64,000 nt of DNA, taken from positions 24,067,652 to 24,131,651 of the forward strand of contig NC_080702.1 in NCBI RefSeq assembly GCF_030445035.2. The letters run 5' to 3'. Source of the DNA: Dasypus novemcinctus. Lineage: Eukaryota > Chordata > Mammalia > Cingulata > Dasypodidae. The translations under genes were made by a program, and so were the position numbers. The notes beneath the pieces are model-generated. The model did not search any database. It saw only the letters and a list, made by a program, of their open reading frames with translations, and was not told the origin of the DNA. Below are positions 12,510 to 26,400 of this stretch, one piece after another (position 1 is the first letter of the stretch; the number at the start of each line of letters is the position of its first letter).

Positions 12510-14333
12510 TTGCCTTGAGATAAACGATATGAATGAGGGAATGAATGAGGGAATCATGTAATGATTAAATTGATGAACTACTAAAGACATAAACAAATAA
12601 ATAAACAAATACATATATATTTACTAAAAGGCAGCAGAGAGACACAGGATGAGAGCAGTCCCAGATTCCATGGAGCAGATGGAAGGAATTATCCTGTTGC
12701 TGTTACAAACTTTCTCCAGTTTGGGGGATGGGAGCTGACCATAATCATCATCGTGTTGGTTTTACAGGGCAAACTCATAGAGCTCTGCAGTATAAGTTGT
12801 CCCCTTTCTACATATATCGCACTAATTTAGAAGGTCAATAATAGGATTAATTGTATGTGAGTGTAAGGGAGGTAGGTTATATGTGAATTCCCTATACATT
12901 TTGTGTATGTTTTCCTAAATATAAATTTAAAACTTCTCTGAAAATTAAGAGTAAAAATTAAATAAAAATTTAAGTAAATAAATGAAATGTTACATTTGAG
13001 TTCTTTCTTCACTGGAAAATTTTCTTCAAATAGACAGACTTAGGAATTTGCATAATGACTAAAGAAAAAAAAACAATTTGTGACATTGAAAACAAATATT
13101 GAATACTAAATAGTTAATATGAATTGACTTTTCCAACCTGTTTATTTATGAGTGTTATCGCCAAAGGAGATTCCATTTAACTTTTCTCTCTGCAACCTTT
13201 TAACTGTAATATTTAATCCATGATTTACATTCAATAAAAATAACATTTTGAAATGTAAGTCTATTCATGATGTTCCTTTGTCTGCAATATTCAAAACCAT
13301 TACCATTGCCAAAGAAACACTGCATTTCCTAGTCGTTGCCTGTGTATCTTCAGGTCTTCTCTAAGTTTTCTATACCAGAATACCCTGGTCAATATATGTC
13401 AAACCTGTTAGAATCATGTGTTTACTCAACCCATAGTGTAGTGTGCTCTCTGCTCCCTGCCCTGCACATGCTGGGCTCTCATTGACCTACGCATTCCATT
13501 CATTTCCGCTGACCTCAACTCCATTAACACTTCTTCAGGAAATCTGTGACCTCATATATAAGCCGAATCCCTCTCGTGTATAATCTTATTGCACCAAGTT
13601 CCTTACTTATGGAAATCACTAGAATATTAATTTGGATTTTATTTTGAAAATGCAATTGTGCCTCTATACCACAGTAGAAATCTTATTGCATTTGGGATAT
13701 TTCTCTTATTTTTCTCTTTCAAAAAATATTTCTAAAGCAACAAAAAAAAAATCAGACTTTATTTTCACATGCATAAGGAATCACTGAACTTGAAAAAATG
13801 AGACAGATGAAAGAACTCAGAGTCCCATTAATCACCTAACTCAGGTTGGCACATCTTACCTGTATTTAACCTGAACAGCTATCTCCATGTTGAGAAATTT
13901 ACATTTACAATTTTAAAAACAGGCAAAACTTATTTTAGCTGCAACTCGACACTATTTTACAACATCAATAAGCATTTCATGAATCCTTAGTTTCGATTTC
14001 ACTTTAATAACTTTAATACTCAATTTGCAGATATTATTGGGTTTTTCAGGTCCAAAAACTCTCTAATACAAAAATAAAAATCACTCACCATTCCATGTTA
14101 TTTTTTTCTCTGAATAAAGATAAAAACAAAATTGAATTAGAAAGTATTTCCATACACTACTTCCAAATCATCTAGACCAGATTTTATACATTTTTTTTAA
14201 AATAAGAAAATCAGGTATAAACACCTTTTTAAAAAAGAATAGTTTTCCACACCATTTCACATACATACTAAGGAATCACCAATTTCATGATGAATTGTAA
14301 GCAAGTTTCTTGTTTACGTTCTCAATGTAATAG

Positions 14334-14787
14334 TGGGGGTACCAAAAGGTTGCCCTAATTCCTCACCACTTATGTGGCAGCATGACCCAGACATAAGTTA
14401 AAGTTTAATAATCCTCCCCAGAAGTGTAAGAATGCGTAGATCATATCACACACTATAATCATCCCAAGGTTGTTAATGCCCTTAGTAAACATCTCTCCTA
14501 GGAGCACAGCAAAAACATCTCCACATTCCTTTTGTAATCGTCATGCGACCGTAACAGAAATCTGTTCTTCTCCCTATGGAATGTCCTTGTTCTGAAAACA
14601 CTTATAAATCACCTCATTTTCTGATCTCTAGGTGGAGCACTAACTTACTCATTCTTTGGCATGCCATGGTCAGAGATTCTTCCCTGTCCACAAGTCCAAA
14701 TAAAGCATACACCTGACTAAATGCCCTGTTTGTCTTCTCTTCTCATGGCCTCACGATCTCATACCTTTCAGGAACTGGGTTTTAACA
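14334..14787 (+). repeat. LTR-like block of unit 4
   Basis: It is the exact counterpart, 3584 bp downstream, of the LTR block of unit 3. I found no differences. Confidence 0.72.
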
Positions 14788-15861
14788 ACTAGTAAGCCAG
14801 GAGCCAAGAGACAGAATGTCTTCCACTCATCGTGGGCATATGCTCAGGCAAAGGATACCCCAGACGGGAAATCCTGGCTTGGCTCTGAATGTCCATGTCA
14901 GGTGGGATAACTGCCTTCTTTGGCCAGTCAGGACCACTGAGAGAATATGGAGTCACCTACTTGCTTTCAAGTTGTCGCGCTTCAGGTGAGTATGGTGATG
15001 TGCCAAAATCCCTGATGGAAGCAGCAGTGGACTACGACAAGGAAAACAAGGTGACAGCCACTCTGCAAACCCACTGCTGACTGCCTTCCTGGTGTATCGG
15101 TTTGTTAGGAGTGGTAATGTTTTCAACGGGGCAATTCTCCAGCACCATTTCAGAGCTAATAAGGGTGGCTTCCTCTTCCCCATGTAGTCAGCAAACTAAA
15201 TTGTATGTGCAATTTGGTTTCTGTCTCTATGCCCAGGTTAGTTTTCATTTGGGGTGGAGTGCACACTATGAAGGTCAACATGTTTTTGTTCCAGGAACAT
15301 TGGTGTGTGGATAGAGAACCAAGAAAAATTGGTTCATCAGGGTAGTGTAAAGTTAGTCCATACCCCTATCGTGGTTACAGGCCAAAGTGTGTTTTTTATT
15401 TTCATTATGGAATTGTCTTCTTTAAAGGGAATTATATGTAAATATAAAATACTAATTTAAAACAGCACGTTTCTTTGATAGTTCTGCTGATAAAAATAAG
15501 TAAGACAGTCAATATCAAAGATTTCCTTCACAGGTCTAAATGAACAAGTTAATGGTTTTTAGTGTTATGACAATGAAGATTTTATGATTAGTTTGGATCA
15601 GGATGTATCTAGGTCAATATAACTACAAAAAACTTTCTGAGCCAAATAATTCAGTCTGATTATAAATTATATATCCTATGCGATAATTTAATTTGCCCAA
15701 TATTTAAGGTCACAAAAAGAACTGAGGTAAAACTAAAGAGAGTCCATTGCTTTTGCATTCATTGTGTCCTGAGTATTGCCTTAAAACCATTTTGCCTTTT
15801 TCAGGTTCAATAACTAAAGCCTACCACTACTACACTACTTACTACCACTACTACAGCTATA

Positions 15862-16095
15862 GTTAATAACCCAATATTGTCAAGGTTTTTAGATACATGA
15901 AATTTTAGTACTAAGCACAACCCTATGTAATAAATCCCATCATTATAGACTTAACATTTTAAAAATGCCTTAGAATGGTAAAAATCTTTTGCAAAATCGC
16001 AAGCCTTCTCAGTAATAGAGCTGGAATTTAAACACAGGCAATCTGAAACTAGAACATATTCTGCTGAAAAATTAATCTAATAATCACTTACTCTT
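15862..16095 (+). repeat. MIR-type SINE (unit 4)
   Basis: Same MIR landmarks as unit 3. The sequence just upstream, at 15822-15850, is rearranged. Confidence 0.65.
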
Positions 16096-17904
16096 CTTTG
16101 CCTTGAGATAAACGATATGAATGAGGGAATGAATGAGGGAATCATGTAATGATTAAATTGATGAACTACTAAAGACATAAACAAATATATATATATTTAC
16201 TAAAAGGCAGCAGAGAGACACAGGATGAGAGCGGTCCCAGATTCCATGGAGCAGATGGAAGGAATTATCCTGTTGCTGTTACAAACTTTCTCCAGTTTGG
16301 GGGATGGGAGCTGACCATAATCATCATCGTGTTGGTTTTACAGGGCAAACTCATAGAGCTCTGCAGTATAAGTTGTCCCCTTTCTACATATATCACACTA
16401 ATTTAGAAGGTCAATAATAGGATTAATTGTATGTGAGTGTAAGGGAGGTAGGTTATATGTGAATTCCCTATACATTTTGTGTATGTTTTCCTAAATATAA
16501 ATTTAAAACTTCTCTGAAAATTAAGAGTAAAAATTAAATAAAAATTTATGTAAATAAATGAAGTGTTACATTTGAGTTCTTTCTTCATTGGAAAATTTTC
16601 TTTAAATAGACAGACTTAGGAATTTGCGTAATGACTAAAGAAAAAAATCAATTTGTGACATTGAAAACAAATATTGAATACTAAATAGTTAGTATGAATT
16701 GACTTTTCTGACCGGTTTATTTATAAGAGTGTTATCACCAAAGGAGATTCCATTTAACTTTTCTCTCTGCAACCTTTTAACTATAACATTTAATCCATGA
16801 TTTACACTCAATAAAAATAACATTTTGAATTGTAAGTCTATTCGTGATGCTCCTTTGTCTGCAATTTTCAAAACCGTTAGCATGCCCAGAGAAACACTGC
16901 ATTTCCTAGTTGTTGCCTACATATCTTGTGGTCTTGTCTAAGCTTTCTATACCAGAATACCCTGGTCAATGTATGTCAAACCTGATAGAATCATGTATTT
17001 ACTCAACCCAGAGTGTAGTGTGCTCTCTGCTCCCTGCCCTGCACATGCCGGGCTCTCATTGACCTACCCATTCATTATCACTGAACTCTGCTCCCTAAGC
17101 ACTTCTTCAGGAATACTTTGAACTCATATATAGGCCAAATCCATCTAATACATATACTTATTGCACCAAGTTCCTCTTCATGGCACTCATTAGAATATAA
17201 ATTAAATATTTATTCTGTATGTGTAATTTTATAGTGTCCATAATAGAAACCTCAATGGAAGTGTTGATTCCAAATCTATTTTTTTCTTTTTCCATTTTTT
17301 TCCCATCACAAATCAATATTAGCTGGTTTCTAAATGCACAAGAAATCCCTCAACTTTTCTGAATGAAGCAGTGGAAAGAAATCAGAGTCCCAGTCCTCAC
17401 ATAGCACAAGCTGGCATATCTTAATTTCCATTTAAATTTTAAAACTATCTCCATGTTGAGAAATTTACATTTAGAATGTTACTATTAGACAAAAGCTATT
17501 TTAGTTGCCACCCAACACTATTTTAGAACATCAGTAAGCCTTTCATTAACTGTGAGTTTAGATTTTGCTGTAATAATTTAAAACAATTTTGGGGTATTAT
17601 TAAATGTTGAAAGTTCAAATATTGTATAAGGCAAAATTAAATATCACTCACCTTTTTCTTTTATTATTTCCTCTGAATAAGAGAAATGAAAGATAAAAAC
17701 AAAATTATGTTAAAAACTGTCCCCATAAACTATCAGCAAATAATCCAGAACAGATGCTTTAAATTTTCATAAAACCAAGAAAGTTAGCTATAAATAACTC
17801 TTTAAAAAATGAAAGTGTTGATGTCATTTCACATACATACTAAACAATGGCCATTTTCATGATTATTTTAAGAAAAATTTCTTCTTACTATATGAATGTA
17901 ATTG

Positions 17905-18359
17905 TGTGGGTATCAGGTCCCCCTATTTCCTCAGTACTTAGATGCCAGCATGACCTAGGCAGAAGCTAAAGTTGAATAACCCCACCCAGAAGTGAAAGAA
18001 TGCTTATATGGTATCATAAATTACAATCTTCCCAAAGCTGTTAATGTCCTTTGTAAAAATTTCTTCCTAGGAGAGCAGTAAACCATCTCCACACCCCATG
18101 AATAAGCTTCATTTGACCCTAACAGGAACTCTGTTTTCCTACACTATGGAATGTCCTTGTCCTGAAACCACTTATAAATCACCGCTCTTTTTCACTTCTT
18201 TTTGGGGAGAGCTAAGTTCACTTATTCTTTGGCCTGCCACTGTCAAGGATTCTTCCCTGTCTGCTAGTCCCATTAAAGATTGTGCTTAACTCAATGCCCA
18301 GTGTCTTATGGTTCTCATGGCCTCATCTTCCCATGTCCTTCATTAGTTGAGTTGTAACA
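17905..18359 (+). repeat. LTR-like block of unit 5
   Basis: It begins TGTGGG and ends GTTGTAACA. TATAAA lies at 18173-18178 and a variant ATTAAA signal at 18272-18277. Confidence 0.72.
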
Positions 18360-19462
18360 ACCAGTGAGTCATGAGCCAAGAGAGAGAATGACCATGGTCA
18401 GTCATGGGCATGTGCTCAGGTGTAGGGAAATCCTGGGTTGGCTTGTAATGTCCATGTGAGGAGGCGTGGCTGCCCTCTTGGGCAGGTGGGGACCACTGAG
18501 AGAATATGGAGTCACCTACTTGCCTGACAGCTGTGGAACTCCACGTCAGTAGGGGGATGTCCCAAAAACCTGATGGCATTATTAGTTAAATAAGATAAGG
18601 AAACTAATCTTGAAGCAACTCTGCAAACCCATTGCTGACACCCTTCATGGTGTTATCAAGTGTTAAGAATAATTCTGTATGCATGAGGCAGCTCTCCAGT
18701 GTCATTTCATAGCCAATCAAGTGTGCCTTCCCTTTTCCCACATATTTGGGAAACTAAATGGTATATGCACTTTGGTTTCTGTCTCCATGCCCTGGTCAGT
18801 TTTATTTTGGTGTGGTTGTGGACTTTGAGTTCAAAATATTTTTGTTCTAGTAATGTGTGGAGATTTGACCAAATAAAACTGATTTATCAGGGTAGTGTAA
18901 ATTTAGTCCATAACCATGTCCTGGACAGAAACTGAATTGTGTTAATTATTTACTCGATGGAATTTTCTTCCTTAAAGGGAATTACCCAGTAAATATAAAA
19001 TACTAAATGCTTAGCACCTTTTTTGAGAGTTCATCTGATTAAAAAAAATGAAAATTTGCAGATAATAGTGAAAATACTAATATAACTAATATCAAATATT
19101 ATTTTTACCACTTTGCATGAACAAGTTAATGACTTTTGGTGTTATGACAATCAACATTTTATGATTAGTTGATTACCTAGATACTGGTAATCAACATTAC
19201 TGTGTTTAGGCTGTATCTAGGGCAATATAACTACAAAAAATACGTGGAATAGAATAATTCATTCTGATGACAAGTTATATTTCTTACATGATATTATAGT
19301 TTGTCCAATATTTAAATATACAGAAAGAAATATGGGAAAGCTAAATAGAATTTATCCATTTTGTTTTCATGGTGTCCTGATATTGCCTGAAAACCATCTT
19401 TTCTTTTCCAAGTTCAGTACCTAAAAACATGAAAGCTTATTACTACAACTATCACTGCTCGA

Positions 19463-19690
19463 AATAACCTAATATGTTTCAAGAATTTATGAATAGGAAA
19501 TTTTAATACTGTGCATACCCCTATGCCATAAATACCATTATTATAGTCTTTAAAGAAAAAACAAACTTGATTGAGGTGCTTAAAAATTTTTTGCAAAATA
19601 ATGAAGCTTCTATGCAATAGAGCTGGAATTTAAACCCAGACCACCCGATTCAAGGGTCTACTCTTCAAAAAAAGTATCTGCTAATTATTA
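19463..19690 (+). repeat. MIR-type SINE (unit 5)
   Basis: ATTTTTTGCAAAATAATGAAG then GAGCTGGAATTTAAACCCAG, in MIR order. Confidence 0.65.
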
Positions 19691-19781
19691 AATTTTCCCT
19701 GTCTTTAGGTAAACCAAAATGAATTAGGGAGCGAATGAGTGAGAGTCAATGAATGAGTGGATGAACTGATAAAGATATAAG

Positions 19782-19984
19782 CATAAACTATAATGTAAAC
19801 CATTATCTATGTGGTGCAGCAGTGCTCCAAATGTATTTACCAAATGCAATGAAAGTCCCATGATGATGAAAGAGGTTGTTGATTTGGGTGGAGTGGGGTG
19901 AGTGGGGGGGGGGGGTATATGGGGACCTCATATTTTTTTTAACGTAACATTTTAAAAAAATAAAGAGAAAAAATTAAATTAAAA
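19782..19984 (+). mobile_element. Short 5'-truncated LINE-1 3' end
   Basis: About 200 bp ending in the L1 3' signature: a G-rich run (about 19890-19915), GGGGACCTCATATTTTTT and an A-rich tail. It differs from the other L1 tails here (AAACTATAATGTAAACC at its start; CCCATGATGATGAAAG), so it probably belongs to another L1 subfamily. Its TSD is AAAGATATAAG at 19771-19781 and AAAGACATAAG at 19985-19995, with one mismatch. Confidence 0.82.
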
Positions 19985-20691
19985 AAAGACATAAGGACAT
20001 AAAAACATAAAGACAAATAAATAAATAAATGAATAAATAAATAAATAAATAAATCTTAAAGGGAAACAGAGAGAACCAGGATGAGATGGCACCCTGATAA
20101 CACAGTGTGGATAGAAGGTATTATCTTGTCTGCAGCTTCACACACTCACAATTTATGGGATGGGAAATGTCCGTTACCACCATTTTATTGGTTGTCTAGG
20201 GCAAGCTCACAGAACTCTACAGTATACCTGTCAATTTCCCACATATACTACCCTAATTTAGAAGGTCAATAACAGGGTTAACTCTTTGGGGGTATAAGGA
20301 ATGGGTGTTATATGAGACTTTCCTATACTTTGGTGTAATTCTTCTTAAATAAAAATCTACAATTTATCTAAACATAAAGTTTAAATTTTAAATAGTCAAA
20401 TAAATACATGAAGAAGTGTTACATGGGAGTTTTTTCTTCACTGGAAAATTTTTCATTAAATAGATGCTAGACTAAGGGATTTGCATAATCACTAAAGAAT
20501 AAAAACAATTTGTGACTTTAAAGAACAAATATTGAACATTAAAAAAGTTAATATTGACTTTTTGGACCTATTTATTTACATAAGTGTATCTCAAAAATGG
20601 ATTCCATATAAATTTTCTCTCGGCAAACTTTTCACTGTAATCTTCTAATCAATTCTTTACCCACAATAAAGACAATTTAAAATATAAATCT

Positions 20692-22442
20692 GACTGCAGC
20701 GGCGATTCCTGGAGGCTCTGCGGTACTGGGGAATTCATAAGCCCTGAGTGGGCTATTAAGGGACTAACAGAGCAGGAGGCCTTTGCAAACCGATTTGGTG
20801 AGACAGATGGGAGTTTCTTGCGAGGCGGAATTTTTGATTTCTGACACAGATAATAGCGCTTCGGGCTAGAGCCCCACCCCCAAAGCCGGCTGCTGATCTG
20901 CATTGGCCTTAAATCACTCCCAGTAAAGAGACGTCAGGAGGAGGCTATTTCCGGGGATTGCAGGGTGAGAGGTGTCTGGAAGCCCATTAGGGGAATCTAT
21001 TGCTAGGCGTGTGATTTTTGGTTTTGGACACTGATACAGCGCTTCCTGCCAGGGCCCCGCCCCCTAGGCCTGGCTGCGGATCTGCAGCGTCCTTAAATTG
21101 GCTGCAATATAGAGGCGCCCCCAACTGGCTGTTTTGGGGGCTTGCAGGGTGGGGTGTATCCTGAAGTTGAATTGGAGATACAGCCACAGAAGAGTCCCTA
21201 GAGAGAGGGGGAATTGCGGATTTCGGACACATAGGTCAGAATTTGCAGATGTGACCTCTCCCATAGGGCTGGCACACAGCTGCGGAGATCCCTGAAGGCT
21301 GTGTTGCACTGCGGTGCTCCCAGGCTCCCTGTTAACTGGATTTGAGATTGCCAGGTCTTTGTCCCCTAAACCCTGGTGGCCCACACCCCAGAGACTCACA
21401 CCTCTTGAGTCTGCAATATCACAGACTTTTCATCCCTGAATCCACCACACCCTGAGGCCCATCTGAGGTCCTTGATTTTCCTAGCCCTCAACATTTGCGT
21501 GTTTTTTTTTTTTAATTTAAATTTTTATTTTTTATTATGTATTGTCCTGGTTGCTAATATTGCATTATTTCCTAGTCTTTTCTCCCATTGTATCCCCCAG
21601 GCTTTTTTTTTTTTTTCATTTATTTAGGGTTTTTTTGTTATTGCTGTTGTTGGTGTTCTATATCTTCTTTTCTTTTCCTTACTTGTTTCTCTCCCTTTTC
21701 TTTACCCACCCCCACTTTTTTCTTTCTTTCTTTCTTTCTTCTCTCTCTGTTTGTTCCCTCTCTTTTCTCTTGTCCCTCATTTTCTTCTAATTTTATTTTA
21801 CCTTAATTATACAATAGGTGCTGCAGGGAACACCTCACATTTACTGGGTTTCCTCATCCTCCATTGCCTCATTTCTGTGTGAATTGATTTTGGCTACCTA
21901 CACTATCCTCTTTCCCCTACATCTTGATATCCTCCATCATCTACTGTCTCTCCTACATTCCACCTCCCTTTCTTTGATCCCCAAATGGTCTAACTCTTAA
22001 TTTTTAATACCTCTGTTTTGTTTTCTGTCTTTTATCCACTCTTGAAACTATTGCCTTTCTCTTCTCTTTCCCTCTCTCATGAAAACACTAGCTTTTTAAT
22101 TCATGCCATATTCCTCCCATATTCAGTCGACTACCTCATGGTAGGTACTCTACTTACTGCTATAACTCCACACAACTTACATGAATCTAATATCCATTCT
22201 CCCAGATCTCATATTGTTGCTCTGTTAACATTTATTACTTTACACATTTTCCTTTCTTACACAATTGCCTTTCCCTGGCCCTAATACTTTCCTCCAAAGT
22301 GAACTCAGCCAGCAATAAGAAATTAGAATACAAAGAACAAAGTGACAAAGAAAAGATATAACACTTATGCAAAAACAACAGCTAATTAATCCCCAAGACT
22401 AGACAAAGAAGCAAAGGAACTGATTAAACCCTTCAAGATAAA
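20692..22442 (+). promoter_or_regulatory. LINE-1 5' UTR / internal promoter region with monomer-like repeats
   Basis: The first ~730 bp are GC-rich, unlike the surrounding AT-rich array. A block of about 185-200 bp recurs: a TTTTTGATTTCTGACAC-like start near 20831, 21014 and 21211, then GCGCTTC, GCCCC-CCCCC, GGCTG, GATCTGCA and a TTGCAGGGTG ending. I read this as two to three diverged monomers, comparable in idea to the tandem promoter monomers of rodent L1. From about 21490 to 22300 the strand is strongly T/C-rich, and the leader then leads into ORF1 at 22443. Promoter function is inferred from position. Confidence 0.75.
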
Positions 22443-23413
22443 ATGATGACCAAACAGCAACAAAAATCTACAAACCAAACCAATAATCAGGAAAACATGG
22501 CTGAATCCAATGAACAAACTAAAAACCAGGAAGGGGAGCAGAACTTCACACAAGTAATTAAAGATCTCAGAACATATATCACAGACAAATTTAATGAAGT
22601 AAAGGAAGAGGTTAACAATATGAAGACAACACTTGGAGGAGAAATTGCAGACATATGCAAAAAGATAACAGATATGATGGGAATGAACACCACAGTTCAA
22701 GAAATAAAAAATACACTCGCAGCAAATAGCAGCAGATTAGAAGAGGCAGAACAGAGAATTAGTGATGTGGAAGCCAGTACATCGGAATCAAACAGATAGT
22801 AGAATTGATTGATAAAAAGATAGAAAAAATCCAGCTACGACTTAGGGACCTGAATGAAAATGCAAAATGCACAAACATATGTACTATAGGCATCCCAGAA
22901 GGAGAAGAGAAGGGAACGGGGTCAGAAGGAGTGTTGCAGGAAATAACGGCTGAAAACTTCCCAAATCTACTGAAAGAGACAGATGTACATATCCAAGAAG
23001 CACAACACATCCCAAACATCATAAACCCCAACAGGTCCACCCCAAGACATATGCTTGTCAAATTATCCAACGCTCAAGACAAAGAGAAAATTCTAAAAGC
23101 AGCAAGAGAAAAGAAAACCATCACATACAAAGAAAGCTCCATAAGATTAAGTGCTCATTTCTCATCTGAAACCAGGGAGGCAAGAAGGCAGTGGTATGAT
23201 ATAGTCAAGGTACCAAAAGAAAAAAATTTCCAACCAAGAATACTGTAGCCAGCTAAACTAACATTCAAAAATGATGGAGAGTTCAAAATATTCACAGATA
23301 AACAGAAATTGAAAGAGTATGCCAACAAGAAACCTCCCCTTCAAGAAATTCTAAAGGGAGTTCTGCAGGAAAAAAGGAAAAAACAGGACAGGCAGAATTG
23401 GAGGAGAGTGTAA
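22443..23413 (+). pseudogene. L1 ORF1: LINE-1 ORF1 (RNA-binding chaperone), broken
   Basis: The ORF1 protein is a trimeric RNA-binding chaperone that coats L1 RNA. The frame opens at 22443 with a Gln/Asn-rich N-terminus, followed by a heptad-rich coiled-coil stretch (about residues 40-115). It is cut by a stop at 22797-22799 and continues in another frame from 22805 with the RRM and C-terminal domain. The IPEGEEKGTGSEG and STPRHMLVKLS motifs there are typical of mammalian ORF1p. A second stop at 23246-23248 truncates it; the same frame then reads to 23411-23413. Total length without breaks would be about 323 residues, near the usual mammalian size. Confidence 0.93.
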
Positions 23414-23486
23414 GAGCAACAAAAAAGACAAAAAGAAAAGAAAAAAAAAGCAAACAAAATATGACAAACACAAGTCCAAACAAAAT

Positions 23487-26400
23487 ATGGCTAACATAAA
23501 TAATTCCTTGAAAGTAATAACACTGAATGTCAACGGATTAAACTCACCTATCAAAAGATTCAGACTGGGACATTGGATAAGGAAATATGACTCATCGATA
23601 TGCTGTCTACAAGACACACATCTTAGACCCAGAGATTCATGGAGGCTGAAAGTGAATGGTTGGAAAACAATCTTACAAGCAAACAATAACCAAATAAAGG
23701 CAGGAGTAGCTTTATTAATATCAGACAAAATAGACTTTAAATGTGAAACAATTGTGAGAGACAAAGAAGGCTAGTACTTATTAGTGAAAGGGACAATCTC
23801 TCAAGAAGAATGAACAATCATAAATATTTATGCTCCTAACAAGGGTGCCTCTAAATACGTGAGGCAAACGCTGGAAAAACTAAGTGAAACAATAGATGCA
23901 TCTACAATTATAGTGGGGGATTGTAATACACCACTATCAACTCTGGACAGAACATCTCAAAAGAGAATCACTAAAGAAACAAAACATTTGAACAGTATAT
24001 TAGAGGAGCTGGATCTAATAGACATATATAGATCATTACACCCAAACACAGCAGGATATACATTTTTCTCAAGCGCACATGGAACATTCTCCAAGATAGA
24101 CCATATGCTAGGCCACAAAGAAAGGCTTAATGAATTCAGAAAGATCAAAATCATACAAAACAATATCTCCGACCACAATGGAGTCAAGTTGGAAATTTGC
24201 AAGGGACAGAGGCCCAGATTTCACACCATGATTTGGAAATTAAACAGCACACTCTTAGAAAAACAGTGGGTCAAAGAGGAAATCTCGAAAGAAATCAATG
24301 ACTACCTTGAAACAAATTATAATGATAACACAACATACCAAAATTTATGGGATGCAGCAAAAGCAGTACTGAGAGGGAAATTTATAACCATAAATTCATA
24401 CAGCAAATAATAACAAAGAGCAAAAATTGAAGAACTAACTGCACATTTGGAGGAATTAGAAAAAAAACAACAAAGTAATCCCACAAGAAGAAGAAGGAAG
24501 GAAATAGCAATGATAAGAGCAGAACTAAATGAAATAGAAAATAAGAAAGCACTTGAAAAGATAAACAAGACCAAAAGCTGATTTTTTGAGAAGATCAATA
24601 AAGAGACTAACAAAGAAAAAAAGAGAGAAGATGCAAACAAACAAAATAAGAAATGAGAAAGGTGATATCACCACTGACCCCACAGAAATAAAGACTATCA
24701 TAAGAGGATACTTTGAAAAACTATATTCCAACAAAAATGACAATTCAGAGGAAATGAACAAATTCCTAGAAACACATAAGCAGCCTATATTGACGAAAGA
24801 AGAAATTGAAGATCTCATCAAACCAATGACAAGTAAAGAGGTAGAATCAGTCATTAAAAACCTCCCAACTAAGAAGAGCCCAGTGCCAGATGGCATCAGA
24901 GGTGAATTCTACAAAACATTCCGGAAAGAACTAACACCAATCCTGCTGAAACTCTTCCAAAAAATCGAAACAGAAGGAACAGTGCCTAACTCATTTTTGA
25001 TACCAACATTACCCTAGTACCAAAGGCAAACAAAGACACCACAAGGAAGGAAAATTACAGACCAATTTCTCCAATGAAACTAGACGCAAAAATACTTAAC
25101 TAAATACTTGCTAATCGTATTCAACAATACATTAAACAAATTATACATCACGGCCAAGTGGGATTCATTCCAGATATGCAAGGATTGTTCAACATAAGAA
25201 AATCAATCAATGTAATACACCATATAAACAAACTTAAGGAAAAAAATCACATGATTATATCTATAGATGCAGAAAAAGTATTTGACAAAATACAGCACCC
25301 TTTCTTCATAAAAACACTCCAAAATATCGGAATACAAGGAAATTTTTTGAACATGATAAAGAGTATATATGAAAAACTACAGCCAACATCGTTTACAATG
25401 GAGAAATCATAAAATCCTTCCCTCTAAAGTCAGGAACAAGAGAAGGATGTCCACTGTCTGCCCTTCTATTGAACATTGTCTTAGAAGTACTTGCTTGAGC
25501 ACTGAGGCAAGAACCAGATATAAATGGCATTCAAATTGGAAAGGAAGAAGTCAAAATTTCATTATTTGCAGATGACATGATCCTATATATAGACAACCCT
25601 GAGAGGTCTACAACAAAGCTTCTAGGACTCATAAATGAGTTTAGTAAAGTTGCAGGTTATAAGATCAATGCGCAGAAATCAGTAGCATTTCTGTATACCA
25701 ATAATGAGCAAGCTCAGGAGGAAATCAAGAAACAAATACCATTCACAATAGTAAATTAAAAAATCAAATATTTAGGAATAAATTTAACTAAAGATGTAAA
25801 AAACTTATACACTGAGAACTATACAAGACTGTTCAAGGAAATCAAAGAAGACCTAAATAAATGGAAGAATATTCCCTGTTCATGGATAGGAAGACTAAAT
25901 ATTATTAAGATGTCTATCCTACCAAAGCTGATCTACACATTCAATGCAATCCCAATAAAAAGCAACACAGCCTTCTTTAAGGAACTAGAAAAACTAACTA
26001 TGAAATTTATTTGGAAAGGAAACAGGCCCCAAATAGCCAAAGACATATTGAAAAAGAAAAACGAAATTGGAGGAATCACACTACCTGACTTCAAAACATA
26101 CTACAAAGCTACTGTAGTGAAAAGAGCATGGTATTGGCATGAGGAGAGATACATAGACCAATGGAATCGAATTGGAGGTTCTGATATAGAACCTTATATA
26201 TATAGCCATATAATATTCAATACAGCCATCAAACCCTCTCAACTGGGAGAAAATGGCCTATTCAACAAATGATGCCTGGAGAACTGGATATGCCTATGTA
26301 GAAGAATGAAAGAGGATTACCATCTCACACCTTATACAAAGATCAAATCAAGATGGATCAAAGACCTAAATATAAGAGCCAAGACCATAAGGACCTTGGA

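Larger units (their letters stand above)
10750..14333 (+). repeat. Array unit 3
   Basis: The unit is 3584 bp with LTR block 10750-11203 and MIR about 12275-12509. It is part of the near-perfect duplicated pair: small reading frames at 9243, 11305, 11369 and 11518 all recur exactly 3584 bp later with the same translation. Confidence 0.92.
11788..15821 (+). repeat. Right copy of the near-perfect 3584-bp tandem duplication
   Basis: It matches 8204-12237 at an offset of 3584 and overlaps it because of the tandem arrangement. It ends in the trinucleotide-rich ACTACC run. Confidence 0.93.
14334..17904 (+). repeat. Array unit 4
   Basis: The unit is 3571 bp with LTR block 14334-14787. Identity to unit 3 ends at 15821/15822, inside the trinucleotide-rich CTACCACTAC run, where this copy has a rearranged run. 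Beyond that it stays very close to unit 3 to about 16.4 kb, then drifts towards the right-hand subgroup. Confidence 0.9.

Noticed and set aside
21542..22284. Hydrophobic-looking frames (21542-21790, 22018-22284)
   Set aside because: They are low-complexity translations of the T/C-rich part of the L1 5' UTR.
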